From Streptomyces djakartensis (GTDB lineage: Bacteria; Actinomycetota; Actinomycetes; Streptomycetales; Streptomycetaceae), in NCBI RefSeq assembly GCF_014651075.1, contig NZ_BMWE01000006.1:310001-374000 (forward strand): 64,000 bases of DNA, given 5' to 3'. This document shows positions 40,037 to 48,914 of this stretch, in pieces. The translations under genes were made by a program, and so were the position numbers. A model generated the notes under the pieces. The model ran no database searches. It worked only from the letters and a program-made list of their open reading frames with translations, and was not told the DNA's origin. Position 1 is the stretch's first letter. Every line of letters starts with the position of its first letter.

Positions 40037-40498
40037 GTGACCGAGACACCCCTTCACCCGATGACCCTGGCCGAGGTCGAGGCCACCGCCCGCGCCGCGC
40101 ACGCCGGCCAGACCGACAAGGCGGGACGGCCGTACGCCGGCCATCTGCGGGCCGTCGCGGAGGGCGTACGGGCCAGGGGCGGTGACGAGGAGCAGATCGC
40201 GGCGGCCTGGCTGCACGACGCCGTCGAGGACCAGGCGCTCTCCGCGCAGTGGCTGCGCGAGGCGGCGCTGAGCAGCCGTACCAAGGACATCGTCCTGGCG
40301 GTCACCAAGCGGGCGGGGGAGCCGCCCGAGGCGTACGCCGCGCGGATCCTCGCCACGCCCGGCGCGTTGCTGGTCAAGGAGGCGGACCTGGCGCACAACG
40401 CCGACCCGGCACGCCTCGCGGTCCTGGACGAGGCGACCCGCAAACGACTGACCGAGAAGTACGCGCGGATGCGCGCACTTCTCGGTCTCGTCAGCTGA
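40037..40498 (+). CDS. HD-domain protein (RelA/SpoT-like hydrolase fold)
   Basis: 153 residues. The HD-domain landmarks are AAHAGQTDKAGRPYAGHLRAVAEGV, AAWLHDAVED (HD pair) and VKEADLAHNADP. This is the order seen in stand-alone hydrolase domains related to SpoT and small alarmone hydrolases. It may hydrolyse a nucleotide such as ppGpp, but that is only by resemblance. GACACT ends six bases before the GTG start, again the leaderless spacing. It is 53 bases after the PP2C gene. Confidence 0.82.
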   Translation: MTETPLHPMTLAEVEATARAAHAGQTDKAGRPYAGHLRAVAEGVRARGGDEEQIAAAWLHDAVEDQALSAQWLREAALSSRTKDIVLAVTKRAGEPPEAYAARILATPGALLVKEADLAHNADPARLAVLDEATRKRLTEKYARMRALLGLVS

Positions 40499-40513
40499 GT
40501 TCCGTCGCGAGGC

Positions 40514-41698
40514 TCAGGCGTTGACCTTCTCGCGCTCGCGTTCGCGCCGCTCGGCGCTCTGGCGTTCGCGGGCCACCTCGGCCGCGTCCCGTTTGAAGGC
40601 CCACTCCATCTTCGGTTCCATCGCGAACCGGAAGACCCGCTGGACCGGCTTGGTGCACAGCACCGTCACGACGGCGGCCGCGAGGAGGGTCACGAGGATC
40701 TCACCGGCCGGCTGGTGCAGCCAGGCCGCCTCGAACCAGCCCTGGTAGTCACCGGCCTTCACGAGGAAGCCGTGCAGCAGGTAGCCGTAGAGCGTGCCGG
40801 CGCCGAGCGCGGTGAACCACATGTGGCGGCGCGGCACCCAGGCGAAGAAGCAGGCGGTCAGCACCAGTGAGCAGCCGAACATCGCGAGCACCATGACCGG
40901 GCCGGTCCACCAGGGTGCGCCGAGATCCTGGGCGGCGTCCCGGTGGTAGAACCACGCGGTGTTCATACGCGGCGCCGCCCACCAGCTGAAGGCCAGTGCG
41001 GCCGCGAACACGGGCACCGAGGCGATCCGCACCGACCGGCGGCGCACCATGTGGAAGTGCTCGGGCTTCATCGACAGGCCCAGCACGAAGAACGGAAGGA
41101 ACTGCAGGACGCGCTGGAGGTCCAGGTCGTCCCCGATCTCCGGGCTCATGGACGCCAGCATGGCGGTGCCGAGCGCGAGCGGCAGCGGCCAGCGCGCCAT
41201 CTTCCAGATGGGGGTGGTCATCCGCCAGACGAACAGCGCGACCAGGAACCAGGTCAGGTACCAGGGGTCGAGGAGGCTGACGTCCTGCCCCGGGTCGTCG
41301 TCGATCCAGCGCTTGAAGAGCGGGTAGGCCGTCTCGAAGATGATGTACGGCACGGCGACGCCCGTGATCAGGCGCTTCAGCCGGTCGGGCCGCATGTCGA
41401 AACTGCGTGAGAAGTAGCCGGAGATGATGATGAACGCCGGCATGTGGAAGGCGTAGACGACCTGGTACGCGGCCTCGAGTACGCGGCTGTCGCCCTTGAG
41501 CGGCTCCCAGGCGTGGCCCATGGCCACCAGCGCGATCGCCAGGTACTTGGCGTTGTCGAAGAACGCGTCGCGCTGCTTGCCGTTCTGTTTCTTCTGCGGG
41601 CTGTGCGGCGGGCGCGGGCTCGGCACTCCGTCGGCCGGCGTCCGGGCCGGGGGAAGTGGCGTCCTGCGGTCGCCGTTCGGTCGCAGCGAGTTCGTCAC
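40514..41698 (-). CDS. Acyltransferase family 3 membrane protein
   Basis: 394 residues from the GTG at 41698 (GGGAGG upstream); a GTG at 41710 is also open. About ten membrane spans. FDNAKYLAIALVAMGHAWEPL is the typical first helix of the Acyl_transf_3 family, with the catalytic His, and FHMPAFIIISGYFSRSF and FLPFFVLGLSM follow. The basic, Arg/Glu-rich C-terminal tail is cytoplasmic. Members O-acetylate sugars or lipids of the envelope; the acceptor here is unknown. It is convergent with the HD gene (15 bases between stops). Confidence 0.87.
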   Translation of the reverse strand: MTNSLRPNGDRRTPLPPARTPADGVPSPRPPHSPQKKQNGKQRDAFFDNAKYLAIALVAMGHAWEPLKGDSRVLEAAYQVVYAFHMPAFIIISGYFSRSFDMRPDRLKRLITGVAVPYIIFETAYPLFKRWIDDDPGQDVSLLDPWYLTWFLVALFVWRMTTPIWKMARWPLPLALGTAMLASMSPEIGDDLDLQRVLQFLPFFVLGLSMKPEHFHMVRRRSVRIASVPVFAAALAFSWWAAPRMNTAWFYHRDAAQDLGAPWWTGPVMVLAMFGCSLVLTACFFAWVPRRHMWFTALGAGTLYGYLLHGFLVKAGDYQGWFEAAWLHQPAGEILVTLLAAAVVTVLCTKPVQRVFRFAMEPKMEWAFKRDAAEVARERQSAERREREREKVNA

Positions 41699-41710
41699 AG
41701 ACCCTCCCAC

Positions 41711-42332
41711 CAGGAGCTCGGGGAGACGATCCGGGACCTCGCTGCGCGTGCGGGGGACGAGGCAGCGTGGAACATTCGAGGCACCCTAGCGTTCCCTGCG
41801 GCTATTCGTAAAACGCCGGACGTGAATCCTGGCTATTTGCTGTGGGTACCCCGGATAACGGGAAGTTGACGTCACCGTAGGCGTGATGGCCAACACATCA
41901 CCCGGTGGCGGTGGTGCCGACGGCAAAGGTCCTGTTTGTCGGCATACTTCCTGAATAAATGGTGCATAGGGTCGGGGGGCGACTCCGGCGGAATGTCTGC
42001 CTCCGCCCGATGGGAGGCCTGCTCGCAAGGGCGTGGAGGCGCCTGTGGCGGCAATTCGGATTAGCTGCGAACAGGTTGTGTGGGCACGGAAACGATCGGG
42101 GGGAATTCCCGTGCGGGTGGCCTATCGAATTACCGTACGAGGCCGTGTAGTTGGCGCACCGCCGCCCGCTCCCCGTCCGGATGCGACGCAGGCCGTCCCG
42201 GGTGAAGTGAGGTGGTCGATGCGTCACCGGCCGCATAGCGGGGCCGGGTTGGTGGCACGATGGTTCTGGCGGGGGTGCGCGGGCGCGTCCCCAGGCCGGG
42301 AGAGCGGACCGACCGAGGGTGTGTGATCAGTT
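41711..42332. other. Long intergenic region without a supported gene
   Basis: About 620 bases with lower GC than neighbours in parts (41780-41960 and 42100-42150). Short frames on both strands lack plausible composition. A -10-like TAGGGT (41967-41972) and a GGGAATTCCC palindrome (42101-42110) are present. An untranslated RNA or long leader is possible, but I see no known riboswitch pattern. Confidence 0.4.
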
Positions 42333-42527
42333 GTGGCCATTTCACTGTCCGTGGTGCTGCTGTTGGCGATCATCCTCGTGGTGTTGCTGAGAGGCGGATC
42401 CATCAAGGCCGGCCCCGCGATCGTGGCGGTCCTCTTCGGCTTCTTCCTCGCCTCGACGGGCATGGCCGACGACATCCAGCGGTTCCTCAACTCGATAGCG
42501 GAGACCATCAACTCCATCAGCTTCTGA
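42333..42527 (+). CDS. Small two-span membrane protein of unknown function
   Basis: 64 residues from a GTG. Two hydrophobic segments, SLSVVLLLAIILVVLLRGG (4-22) and GPAIVAVLFGFFLAS (27-41), are joined by a short polar turn and followed by a tail (ADDIQRFLNSIAETINSI) that could form an amphipathic helix. The codon use fits a real gene. I recall similar short proteins in Streptomyces but cannot name a family. The kinase gene follows 103 bases later in the same direction, so a functional link is possible. Confidence 0.65.
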   Translation: MAISLSVVLLLAIILVVLLRGGSIKAGPAIVAVLFGFFLASTGMADDIQRFLNSIAETINSISF

Positions 42528-42630
42528 CCGGAGCGTCGCCCCCCCAGAGCCCCGCCCTCCAAGGCCCGGACACGGGCGGCTACGCTCGCCCCGACCACAG
42601 GACGGTGCGTGACGGGGGGAACGTACGGGG

Positions 42631-44949
42631 ATGGCGCTGCGTGAGTCCGATCCGGCGGAGGTGGGCGGGTACCACATCGAGGACCGCCTCGGCTCCGGCG
42701 GCATGGGCGTGGTCTACCTGGCCCGTTCGGCCTCCGGCCGCCGCCTCGCGATCAAGGTCGTGCACGGCCAGTACGCCGACGACGACGAGTTCCGCGCCCG
42801 GTTCCGCCGCGAGGTGGCCGCCGCTCGCCGGGTCAGCGGCGCCTTCACGGCCCCGGTCGTCGACGCGGACGCCGACGCGCCGCGCCCCTGGATGGCGACG
42901 CTCTACATCCCCGGCTCCGACCTCGGCACCCACGTCCGCGAACACGGCCCGCTCCCGCTGCCCCGCCTGCGCGAACTCGCCGCCGGCCTCGCCGAGGCGC
43001 TGCGGGACATCCACCATGCCGGAGTCGTCCACCGCGACCTGAAACCGGCCAACGTGATGCTCGCCGACGACGGCCCCCGCGTCATCGACTTCGGCATCTC
43101 CCGCGCCGCCGAGTTCGCCGCCTCCGACGCCCTCACCCAGACCGGCCGCGTGATGGGCACGCCACCCTTCATGTCGCCGGAACAGTTCGCCTCCCCCCAG
43201 GACGTCGGCCCGGCCGCCGACATCTTCTCCCTCGGCTCGGTCCTCACCTACGCGGCGACCCGCCGCGGGCCGTTCGACAGCCCGAGCCCCTACGAAACCG
43301 CCCTGCGGGTCGTCGAGGGCGAGCCGGAAGTCTCCGGCGTACCGGACGAACTGCTCCCCTTGGTGCGCCTCTGTCTGGAGAAGGAGCAGAAGTCCCGCCC
43401 GGCCGCGGACGAACTGTTCACCCTGCTGCGCGAAGGCGGCCTTCCCGGCAAGCGCCCCGTGTCCGGTAACGACTCGCCGCGCTTTCCGCGACGGACGCCG
43501 GGCGCACGGCCGACGGAGCCCACCGTGACGACGTGGCCCGAGGCGGCGCGCACCGAGCAGGCCGCAGCGCTCCACCGGCCCGGCAAGCCCCCCACCGAGC
43601 GGAACGAACCGGCACCTGCTCCGGCCGGAACGCCGGGGCCCGAGACCGAGCGCCCGCGCGGCCGCCGCGGACCGCTGCTCGTCTCGGCCGCCGTGGCCGC
43701 CGTGCTCGCCGCGGTCGTCACCACCACCGTCGTCCTCACCCCCGACGAGCCCGCCCCCGCGGCCACCCCCGCCCGCGGCGACCTCCCCGACGGCTGGAAG
43801 CCCTGGGCCACCTCCGCGAAGGCACCGCCGGGCAGTGAGCGCGTGCTGGGCGGAACCGACGCCTCCCTCAAGAGCTGTGCCGCCCTCGGCGACTCCCTGG
43901 TGTGTGCCGGCGCCGACCTCATGGCCACCCGCTTCGGTCTCGCCGACGGACGCAACACCTGGTCGCGGCCCGTCGACCCCACCCCCAACGGCACCTCCGG
44001 CGACCAGGGCGCGATCATCGGCACCGTCGAGGGCCGCGTCTACGCCTACGAGGCCGACGAGCGGGAGGACCCGGACGGCGGCATCCCGACCAGATACTCG
44101 GTGGAGGCGCTGGCCGCCGGCACCGGCAAGGTGCTCTGGCGGACCAGGACCGGCGACGGCGTGTCGGCGACCGTCCCCGACAGCTCCCAGGGCGCGGCCA
44201 CAGCCGTACCCGAGGGCGTCGTCACCTTCTTCGGGGCCCAGGGCGACGAGTACGCCCTGCTGGACGCCGGGAACGGTGAGGTCCGCTGGCGGCGACCGAA
44301 ACCGGACACCGAGGGCGACTGCATGCTGCGCTCCGCGGCCGGCCGCGCCTACCTCGTCTGCGCGACCTGGCCGGACGACCGCAAAGCCTCCCGCACCACC
44401 GTCTCCCGGATCGATCCGGCCACCGGAAAGGCCCGGTGGACCGTCGAGGCCAAGGGCACCCTGGAGGTGCTCGGCCAGCACGACGGACGCCTGGTGCTCG
44501 CGGACGCCTTCACCGCGGACCGCGGGCTGACCCTCATCGACGTCTCCTCCCACGTGCTCACCGTGCGACGGCTCGCGCAGCCCCGGCCCGAAACGGCGTC
44601 GGCCTACCTGGTCCGCGGCACCCTCTACTTCACGCGCAGCAGCGGCGCCGTACGCGCGGTCTCACCGCGCACCGGCCGGACGCTGTGGGAAACCAACTCC
44701 AGCGTGGAGCAGCAGGGGCCGCCGGCCGCCTCCGCCGACCACGTGTACTTCGCGTCCCCCAGTGGCCGCCTGGCCGCTGTGAACGCGAGGACCGGGAAGG
44801 TCGAGGCCACCCGGCCCGGCCGCGACGACGGCGGCCGTGCCGACAGCATGCTGGCCACGTCCGGAGCCCCGCCCGTCCTCGTCGGCGACGCCCTCTACGT
44901 CCCCTACGGCGTCCGCTCGGTCTACTCGGTCGACGTGCGCGACCTCTGA
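42631..44949 (+). CDS. Membrane Ser/Thr protein kinase with PQQ-like beta-propeller sensor
   Basis: 772 residues. Kinase domain at about 14-270: GSGGMGVVY, K42, H134-R-D-L-K-P-A-N141 and D153-F-G155 are intact. After a linker, one membrane span (PLLVSAAVAAVLAAVVTTTVVL, about 350-372) leads to an extracellular domain of about 390 residues built from PQQ-like repeats: LADGRNTWSRPV, GTGKVLWRTRTGDG, DAGNGEVRWRRPK, ATGKARWTVEA, RTGRTLWETNS, NARTGKVEATRP. These W-containing repeats form a propeller that could bind a small ligand or wall component. It is close in plan to the AfsK-like kinases of Streptomyces, but position alone does not make it AfsK. Confidence 0.9.
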   Translation: MALRESDPAEVGGYHIEDRLGSGGMGVVYLARSASGRRLAIKVVHGQYADDDEFRARFRREVAAARRVSGAFTAPVVDADADAPRPWMATLYIPGSDLGTHVREHGPLPLPRLRELAAGLAEALRDIHHAGVVHRDLKPANVMLADDGPRVIDFGISRAAEFAASDALTQTGRVMGTPPFMSPEQFASPQDVGPAADIFSLGSVLTYAATRRGPFDSPSPYETALRVVEGEPEVSGVPDELLPLVRLCLEKEQKSRPAADELFTLLREGGLPGKRPVSGNDSPRFPRRTPGARPTEPTVTTWPEAARTEQAAALHRPGKPPTERNEPAPAPAGTPGPETERPRGRRGPLLVSAAVAAVLAAVVTTTVVLTPDEPAPAATPARGDLPDGWKPWATSAKAPPGSERVLGGTDASLKSCAALGDSLVCAGADLMATRFGLADGRNTWSRPVDPTPNGTSGDQGAIIGTVEGRVYAYEADEREDPDGGIPTRYSVEALAAGTGKVLWRTRTGDGVSATVPDSSQGAATAVPEGVVTFFGAQGDEYALLDAGNGEVRWRRPKPDTEGDCMLRSAAGRAYLVCATWPDDRKASRTTVSRIDPATGKARWTVEAKGTLEVLGQHDGRLVLADAFTADRGLTLIDVSSHVLTVRRLAQPRPETASAYLVRGTLYFTRSSGAVRAVSPRTGRTLWETNSSVEQQGPPAASADHVYFASPSGRLAAVNARTGKVEATRPGRDDGGRADSMLATSGAPPVLVGDALYVPYGVRSVYSVDVRDL

Positions 44950-44967
44950 CCCCGAAGTACCTCGGGC

Positions 44968-44996
44968 AGGAGCGGACGACGGGGATCGAACCCTCG
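44968..44996 (-). pseudogene. Remnant of a tRNA-Gly 3' end
   Basis: These 29 bases match the 3' end of the intact tRNA-Gly (45090-45118) at 25 positions, covering the T-arm and acceptor strand. No D-arm or anticodon arm precedes it, and two T-stem pairs are lost. It is a decayed tRNA or an old att duplication. Confidence 0.7.
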
Positions 44997-45089
44997 TGAC
45001 CAGGGGCGGTAGTGGTCAACGCGTGGTCGCACCCGGAAACACTCGGGGCCAGGCGGAGGAATGATCCTCTGACCTGGCCCTGAGCCGTA

Positions 45090-45163
45090 TGGAGCGGGCG
45101 ACGGGAATCGAACCCGCGTAGCTAGTTTGGAAGACTAGGGCTCTACCATTGAGCTACGCCCGC
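45090..45163 (-). tRNA. tRNA-Gly (anticodon TCC)
   Basis: A complete cloverleaf on the minus strand: acceptor GCGGGCG with CGCCCGC, D-arm GCTCAATGGTAGAGC, anticodon loop CTTCCAA (TCC), T-arm GCGGGTTCGATTCCCGT. The terminal CCA is encoded (45090-45092). Confidence 0.96.
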
Positions 45164-45327
45164 ACAGCACGCGCCGCAGGTCGGGTGACCTCGGCACAGA
45201 AGGCATCGTAGCGGGTCGGGCCCCTTCGCCGCACACCGCCTTCCCGCCTCGGCCGACGCGGCGGTGGCGCGGGCGAAATGCGGCAGCCGTGCCGCTCGTG
45301 GGCATGTACCCTACGTGTCGCACCAGA

Positions 45328-45404
45328 CGGGGTGTGGCGCAGCTTGGTAGCGCGTCCGCTTTGGGAGCGGAAGGCCGTGGGTTCAAATCCCGCCACCCCG
45401 ACCA
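45328..45404 (+). tRNA. tRNA-Pro (anticodon TGG)
   Basis: 77 bases with CCA encoded. Acceptor CGGGGTG/CACCCCG, D-arm GCGCAGCTTGGTAGCGC, anticodon stem TCCGC/GCGGA with loop TTTGGGA (TGG), T-arm GTGGGTTCAAATCCCGC. Confidence 0.96.
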
Positions 45405-45456
45405 GCCACCGGATCACCTCGCGTGATCACCCTCGGGTCACTCATGTGATCGCCTT

Positions 45457-45485
45457 TTGGGCGGTGTAGTCGCTGCCGTTACTAT
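45457..45485 (+). promoter_or_regulatory. Housekeeping-type promoter of tig
   Basis: TTGGGC (45457-45462), 17-base spacer, TACTAT (45480-45485). This is about 105 bases before the trigger factor start. Confidence 0.55.
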
Positions 45486-45597
45486 GCAAGCTGCACGCCC
45501 GTGTGTCTCAGTGTCTGAAGTCCTCCGGGCGGCAGCATCCGCCGGGCCGCTCTGGCCCCGGCAGAACCCAAGAAGTCAGCCACAAGGAGACCGAACC

Positions 45598-46977
45598 GTG
45601 AAGAGCGCCGTGGAGACCCTGAACCCGACCCGGGTTCGGCTCACTGTCGAGGTGCCCTTCGAGGAGCTCAAGGACAGCCTCGACGCGGCGTACAAGAAGA
45701 TCAACCAGCAGGTCACGGTGAAGGGCTTCCGCAAGGGCAAGGTCCCGGCCCGGGTCATCGACCAGCGGTTCGGCCGCGGTGCGGTGCTGGAGGAGGCCGT
45801 CAACGACGCGCTTCCGAAGTTCTACACCGACGCGGTCAACGAGGCCGAGCTGAACCCGCTGGGCCAGCCCGAGGTCGACATCACGGAGCTGAAGGACGGC
45901 GAGACGCTGAACTTCACCGCCGAGGTCGACATCCGCCCGGCCATCGAGATCCCGGACTTCTCCGGCATCGAGGTCGAGGTCGACGCGGTCGAGGTCACCG
46001 ACGAGGACGTCGACAAGGCCGTGGAGGAGCTGCGCGAGCGCTTCGCCTCCACCACCCCGGTCGAGCGCGCCGCCGAGGACGGCGACGTCGTGACGATCGA
46101 CCTGGAGGCCAAGGTCGACGGCGAGGTCCTCGAGGACGGCGTCGCGAACGGCGTCTCCTACACCATCGGCTCCGGTGAGCTGCTGGACGGCATCGACGAC
46201 GCCGTGAAGGGCCTGGAGGCCGGTGGCGAGGCCACCTTCACCTCCGAGCTGAAGGGCGGCTCGGCGGCCGGCAAGGAGGCCGAGGTCACCGTCAAGGTCA
46301 GCCAGGTCGCCAAGCGTGAACTGCCCGAGCTGGACGACGAGTTCGCGCAGCTCGCCTCCGAGTTCGACACCATCGAGGAGCTGCGCGCCGACAGCCGCAA
46401 GCGCCTGGAGAACATGAAGCAGTACGACCAGGCCACGCAGGCCCAGGAGCGCGTCCTGGAGAAGCTGCTCGAGCTGGTCGAGGTCCCCGTTCCCGAGAAG
46501 CTGCTCGAGGACGAGGTCAACACCCGCAAGCACAACCTCGAGCACCACCAGCTCGGCCAGATGGGCCTCGACCTCGCGAAGTACCTGGAGATCCAGGGCA
46601 AGAGCGAGGAGGAGTTCGAGACCGAGACCCGTGAGGCCGCGGTCAAGGGCATCAAGACCCAGTTCGTGCTCGACGAGCTCGTCAAGCAGGAGAAGCTCAA
46701 CGTGAACCAGGAGGAGCTCACCGAGCACCTCATGCGCCGCGCCGCTTCCTCCGGCATGTCCCCCGACCAGTTCGCCCAGGCGGTCGTCGAGGGCGGCCAG
46801 GTTCCGCTCCTGGTCGGCGAGGTCGCCCGCGGCAAGGCCCTGGCCGTCGTGGTCGAGAAGGCCACGGTCAAGGACACCAACGGCGAGATCATCGACCTCG
46901 ACGACGAAGAGGACGAGACCGAGTCCGCCGAGGCCGAGGCCACGGAGGCCTCCGCCGAGGAGAAGACCGAGGGCTGA
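45598..46977 (+). CDS. tig: Trigger factor
   Basis: 459 residues from the GTG at 45598 with AAGGAG upstream. The ribosome-binding loop [12 protein letters not shown] lies at about 43-54, the FKBP-type prolyl isomerase domain at about 150-240 ([37 protein letters not shown]), and a helical chaperone domain follows. The C-terminus is a strongly acidic tail ([19 protein letters not shown]), longer than in E. coli and common in actinobacteria. It binds nascent chains at the ribosome exit. It stands directly upstream of the clp genes, from which it is separated by a terminator. Confidence 0.97.
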   Translation: MKSAVETLNPTRVRLTVEVPFEELKDSLDAAYKKINQQVTVKGFRKGKVPARVIDQRFGRGAVLEEAVNDALPKFYTDAVNEAELNPLGQPEVDITELKDGETLNFTAEVDIRPAIEIPDFSGIEVEVDAVEVTDEDVDKAVEELRERFASTTPVERAAEDGDVVTIDLEAKVDGEVLEDGVANGVSYTIGSGELLDGIDDAVKGLEAGGEATFTSELKGGSAAGKEAEVTVKVSQVAKRELPELDDEFAQLASEFDTIEELRADSRKRLENMKQYDQATQAQERVLEKLLELVEVPVPEKLLEDEVNTRKHNLEHHQLGQMGLDLAKYLEIQGKSEEEFETETREAAVKGIKTQFVLDELVKQEKLNVNQEELTEHLMRRAASSGMSPDQFAQAVVEGGQVPLLVGEVARGKALAVVVEKATVKDTNGEIIDLDDEEDETESAEAEATEASAEEKTEG

Positions 46978-47002
46978 GTCCCGGTCGCGGTGAGTTCGTG
47001 AG

Positions 47003-47030
47003 AAGGCCCTGGGGCACGCCCCAGGGCCTT
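47003..47030 (+). terminator. Terminator after tig
   Basis: A perfect 12-bp stem (47003-47014 with 47019-47030) with a CACG loop; pyrimidines follow (CCTCAT). Confidence 0.9.
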
Positions 47031-47059
47031 CCTCATCTGCCGGCGGGCAGCGTCCCCAA

Positions 47060-47100
47060 GGGGCGCGGGGAGCTGCGCGAGCAACCACGACGCACCCGCA
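47060..47100. repeat. Dispersed intergenic repeat, copy A
   Basis: A 41-base element beginning GGGGCGCGGGG and containing CCACGACG. It matches copy B (54118-54158) at 36 positions without gaps. It lies between the tig terminator and the clpP1 promoter. Confidence 0.8.
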
Positions 47101-47144
47101 GCCGCCCATGGGCGGAACCACCCCGCCGGAGCCGCGCAGCGCTA

Positions 47145-47158
47145 CGCCCCCGGCGAAC
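47145..47158 (-). promoter_or_regulatory. ClgR box of the clpP1-clpP2 operon
   Basis: On the minus strand the site reads GTTCGC-CGGGG-GCG, an exact match to the GTTCGC-N5-GCG motif described for Streptomyces ClgR. It lies about 110 bases before the clpP1 start and about 40 bases before a -10-like TAGGGT (47197-47202). Confidence 0.75.
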
Positions 47159-47256
47159 ACTCCCATCTCCGGGATTCCCCGAAGGGACCCGCGCGTTAGG
47201 GTCCATGAATACGAGGGCAGTGGAGTCCCCGAACGGCTCCAGCCCCGCAGGGAAAC

Positions 47257-47916
47257 GTGAGACGGCCCGGCGCCGTCGTAAGACGAGCAGGTGGATACGT
47301 GACGAATCTGATGCCCTCCGCCGCCGGCGAGCCTTCCATCGGCGGAGGCCTCGGCGACCATGTTTACAACCGGCTGCTCAACGAGCGGATCATCTTCCTC
47401 GGCCAGCCGGTCGACGACGACATCGCGAACAAGATCACCGCACAGCTGCTGCTCCTTGCCGCCGACCCGGACAAGGACATTTACATGTACATCAACAGCC
47501 CGGGCGGTTCGATCACGGCCGGCATGGCGATCTACGACACGATGCAGTACATCAAGAACGACGTGGTGACCATCGCCATGGGCCTCGCGGCCTCGATGGG
47601 CCAATTCCTGCTCAGCGCGGGCACCCCCGGCAAGCGCTTCGCCCTGCCGAACGCCGAGATCCTGATCCACCAGCCCTCCGCGGGCCTGGCGGGCTCGGCC
47701 TCGGACATCAAGATCCACGCCGAGCGGCTGCTGCACACCAAGAAGCGCATGGCCGAGCTCACGTCCCAGCACACCGGCCAGACGGTCGAGCAGATCACCC
47801 GCGACTCGGACCGCGACCGCTGGTTCGACGCCTTCGAGGCCAAGGAGTACGGCCTCATCGACGACGTGATTCCCACGGCCGCCGGTATGCCGGGCGGCGG
47901 CGGCACCGGGGCCTGA
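47257..47916 (+). CDS. clpP1: ATP-dependent Clp protease proteolytic subunit ClpP1
   Basis: 219 residues from the GTG at 47257, the length of Streptomyces ClpP1; shorter starts (about residue 19) are possible because the N-terminal part is a processed propeptide. Catalytic S113 (AASMGQ), H138 (ILIHQP) and an Asp in RDSDRDRW are present, with handle helix [13 protein letters not shown]. It forms a mixed ClpP1P2 barrel that works with ClpX or ClpC. Its promoter carries a ClgR box, so transcription is expected to rise when ClgR accumulates. Confidence 0.96.
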   Translation: MRRPGAVVRRAGGYVTNLMPSAAGEPSIGGGLGDHVYNRLLNERIIFLGQPVDDDIANKITAQLLLLAADPDKDIYMYINSPGGSITAGMAIYDTMQYIKNDVVTIAMGLAASMGQFLLSAGTPGKRFALPNAEILIHQPSAGLAGSASDIKIHAERLLHTKKRMAELTSQHTGQTVEQITRDSDRDRWFDAFEAKEYGLIDDVIPTAAGMPGGGGTGA

Positions 47917-48025
47917 GGCCCTGCGAGGCTCTCAGAGCCCCGTAGGACCCCTCCTGGCCCAGTGCAGGGCCCAGGGACGCCCCAGCAGCCCCAGCCGACC
48001 GCCTCAGCCCCTTTCAGGAGAAACC

Positions 48026-48733
48026 GTGAACCAGTTCCCCGGCAGCGGCCTCTACGACCGTATGAGCACCGTGCAGGACATGACCGCCTCGCAGGGCCGC
48101 TACACCGGACCGCAGGCCGAGTCCCGCTACGTCATCCCGCGTTTCGTCGAGCGCACCTCGCAGGGCATCCGCGAGTACGACCCGTACGCGAAGCTCTTCG
48201 AGGAGCGCGTGATCTTCCTCGGCGTGCAGATCGACGACGCCTCCGCCAACGACGTCATGGCGCAGCTGCTGTGCCTGGAGTCGATGGACCCGGACCGTGA
48301 CATCTCGGTCTACATCAACAGCCCCGGCGGCTCCTTCACGGCGCTCACCGCGATCTACGACACGATGCAGTACGTGAAGCCGGACATCCAGACGGTCTGC
48401 ATGGGCCAGGCCGCCTCCGCCGCCGCCGTCCTGCTGGCCGCCGGCACGCCGGGCAAGCGCATGGCCCTGCCGAACGCGCGCGTGCTGATCCACCAGCCGT
48501 ACAGCGAGACCGGCCGCGGCCAGGTGTCCGACCTGGAGATCGCCGCCAACGAGATCCTCCGGATGCGCTCGCAGCTGGAGGAGATGCTGGCCAAGCACTC
48601 CACCACGCCGGTCGAGAAGATCCGCGACGACATCGAGCGCGACAAGATCCTCACGGCCGAGGACGCGCTGAGCTACGGCCTGATCGACCAGATCATCACC
48701 ACCCGGAAGATGGACAACTCGAGCCTTCGCTAG
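48026..48733 (+). CDS. clpP2: ATP-dependent Clp protease proteolytic subunit ClpP2
   Basis: 235 residues from the GTG at 48026 with AGGAG upstream. Catalytic S131 (GQAASAA) and H156 (VLIHQPYS) are present, and the Asp lies in DIERDKILT. The N-terminal 55 residues (including [24 protein letters not shown]) form the long actinobacterial leader. It lies 109 bases after clpP1 and is expected to be cotranscribed. Confidence 0.96.
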   Translation: MNQFPGSGLYDRMSTVQDMTASQGRYTGPQAESRYVIPRFVERTSQGIREYDPYAKLFEERVIFLGVQIDDASANDVMAQLLCLESMDPDRDISVYINSPGGSFTALTAIYDTMQYVKPDIQTVCMGQAASAAAVLLAAGTPGKRMALPNARVLIHQPYSETGRGQVSDLEIAANEILRMRSQLEEMLAKHSTTPVEKIRDDIERDKILTAEDALSYGLIDQIITTRKMDNSSLR

Positions 48734-48757
48734 GGCGAGAGTCTGTATCGTCTGCCG

Positions 48758-48809
48758 CCCCTTGGCACGGTTTGGCCCGGTTCACGTCAAAGCGAACCGC
48801 GCCAAGGGG
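48758..48809 (+). promoter_or_regulatory. Long imperfect hairpin with an alternative pairing, between clpP2 and clpX
   Basis: CCCCTTGGC-A-CGGTT (48758-48772) pairs with AACCG-C-GCCAAGGGG (48795-48809): 14 pairs, one mismatch. The right-hand GAACCG (48794-48799) can instead pair with CGGTTC at 48778-48783. The two pairings exclude each other. It may be a terminator or an attenuator for clpX. Confidence 0.5.
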
Positions 48810-48914
48810 GGCCCGAACGGGGGGCCCGGCAAGGTACCGTCGGACATAAGGCAGCACCAGGAGTCCGCTGGACGTCGGCGTCCAGGAGTCTCCCAGGCGA
48901 AGGGGAAGCACACC

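Noticed and set aside
42033..42326. 97-codon plus-strand frame before the small membrane protein
   Set aside because: Composition changes abruptly along the frame, there is no similarity I recognise, and it lacks a convincing ribosome binding site.
42631..44949. Assignment as afsK
   Set aside because: Domain plan is AfsK-like (kinase plus PQQ-type propeller), but several such kinases exist per Streptomyces genome and the neighbourhood does not identify it.
45508..47772. 754-codon open frame antisense to tig/clpP1
   Set aside because: It is the complement of well-recognised genes. Its composition is the repetitive Val/Leu/Gly/Asp pattern produced by the third-position GC bias of the opposite strand.
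48779..48798. ClgR box before clpX
   Set aside because: GGTTCAC-N6-GCGAACC resembles the motif but spacer and right half differ from GTTCGC-N5-GCG, so only a weak similarity is recorded.
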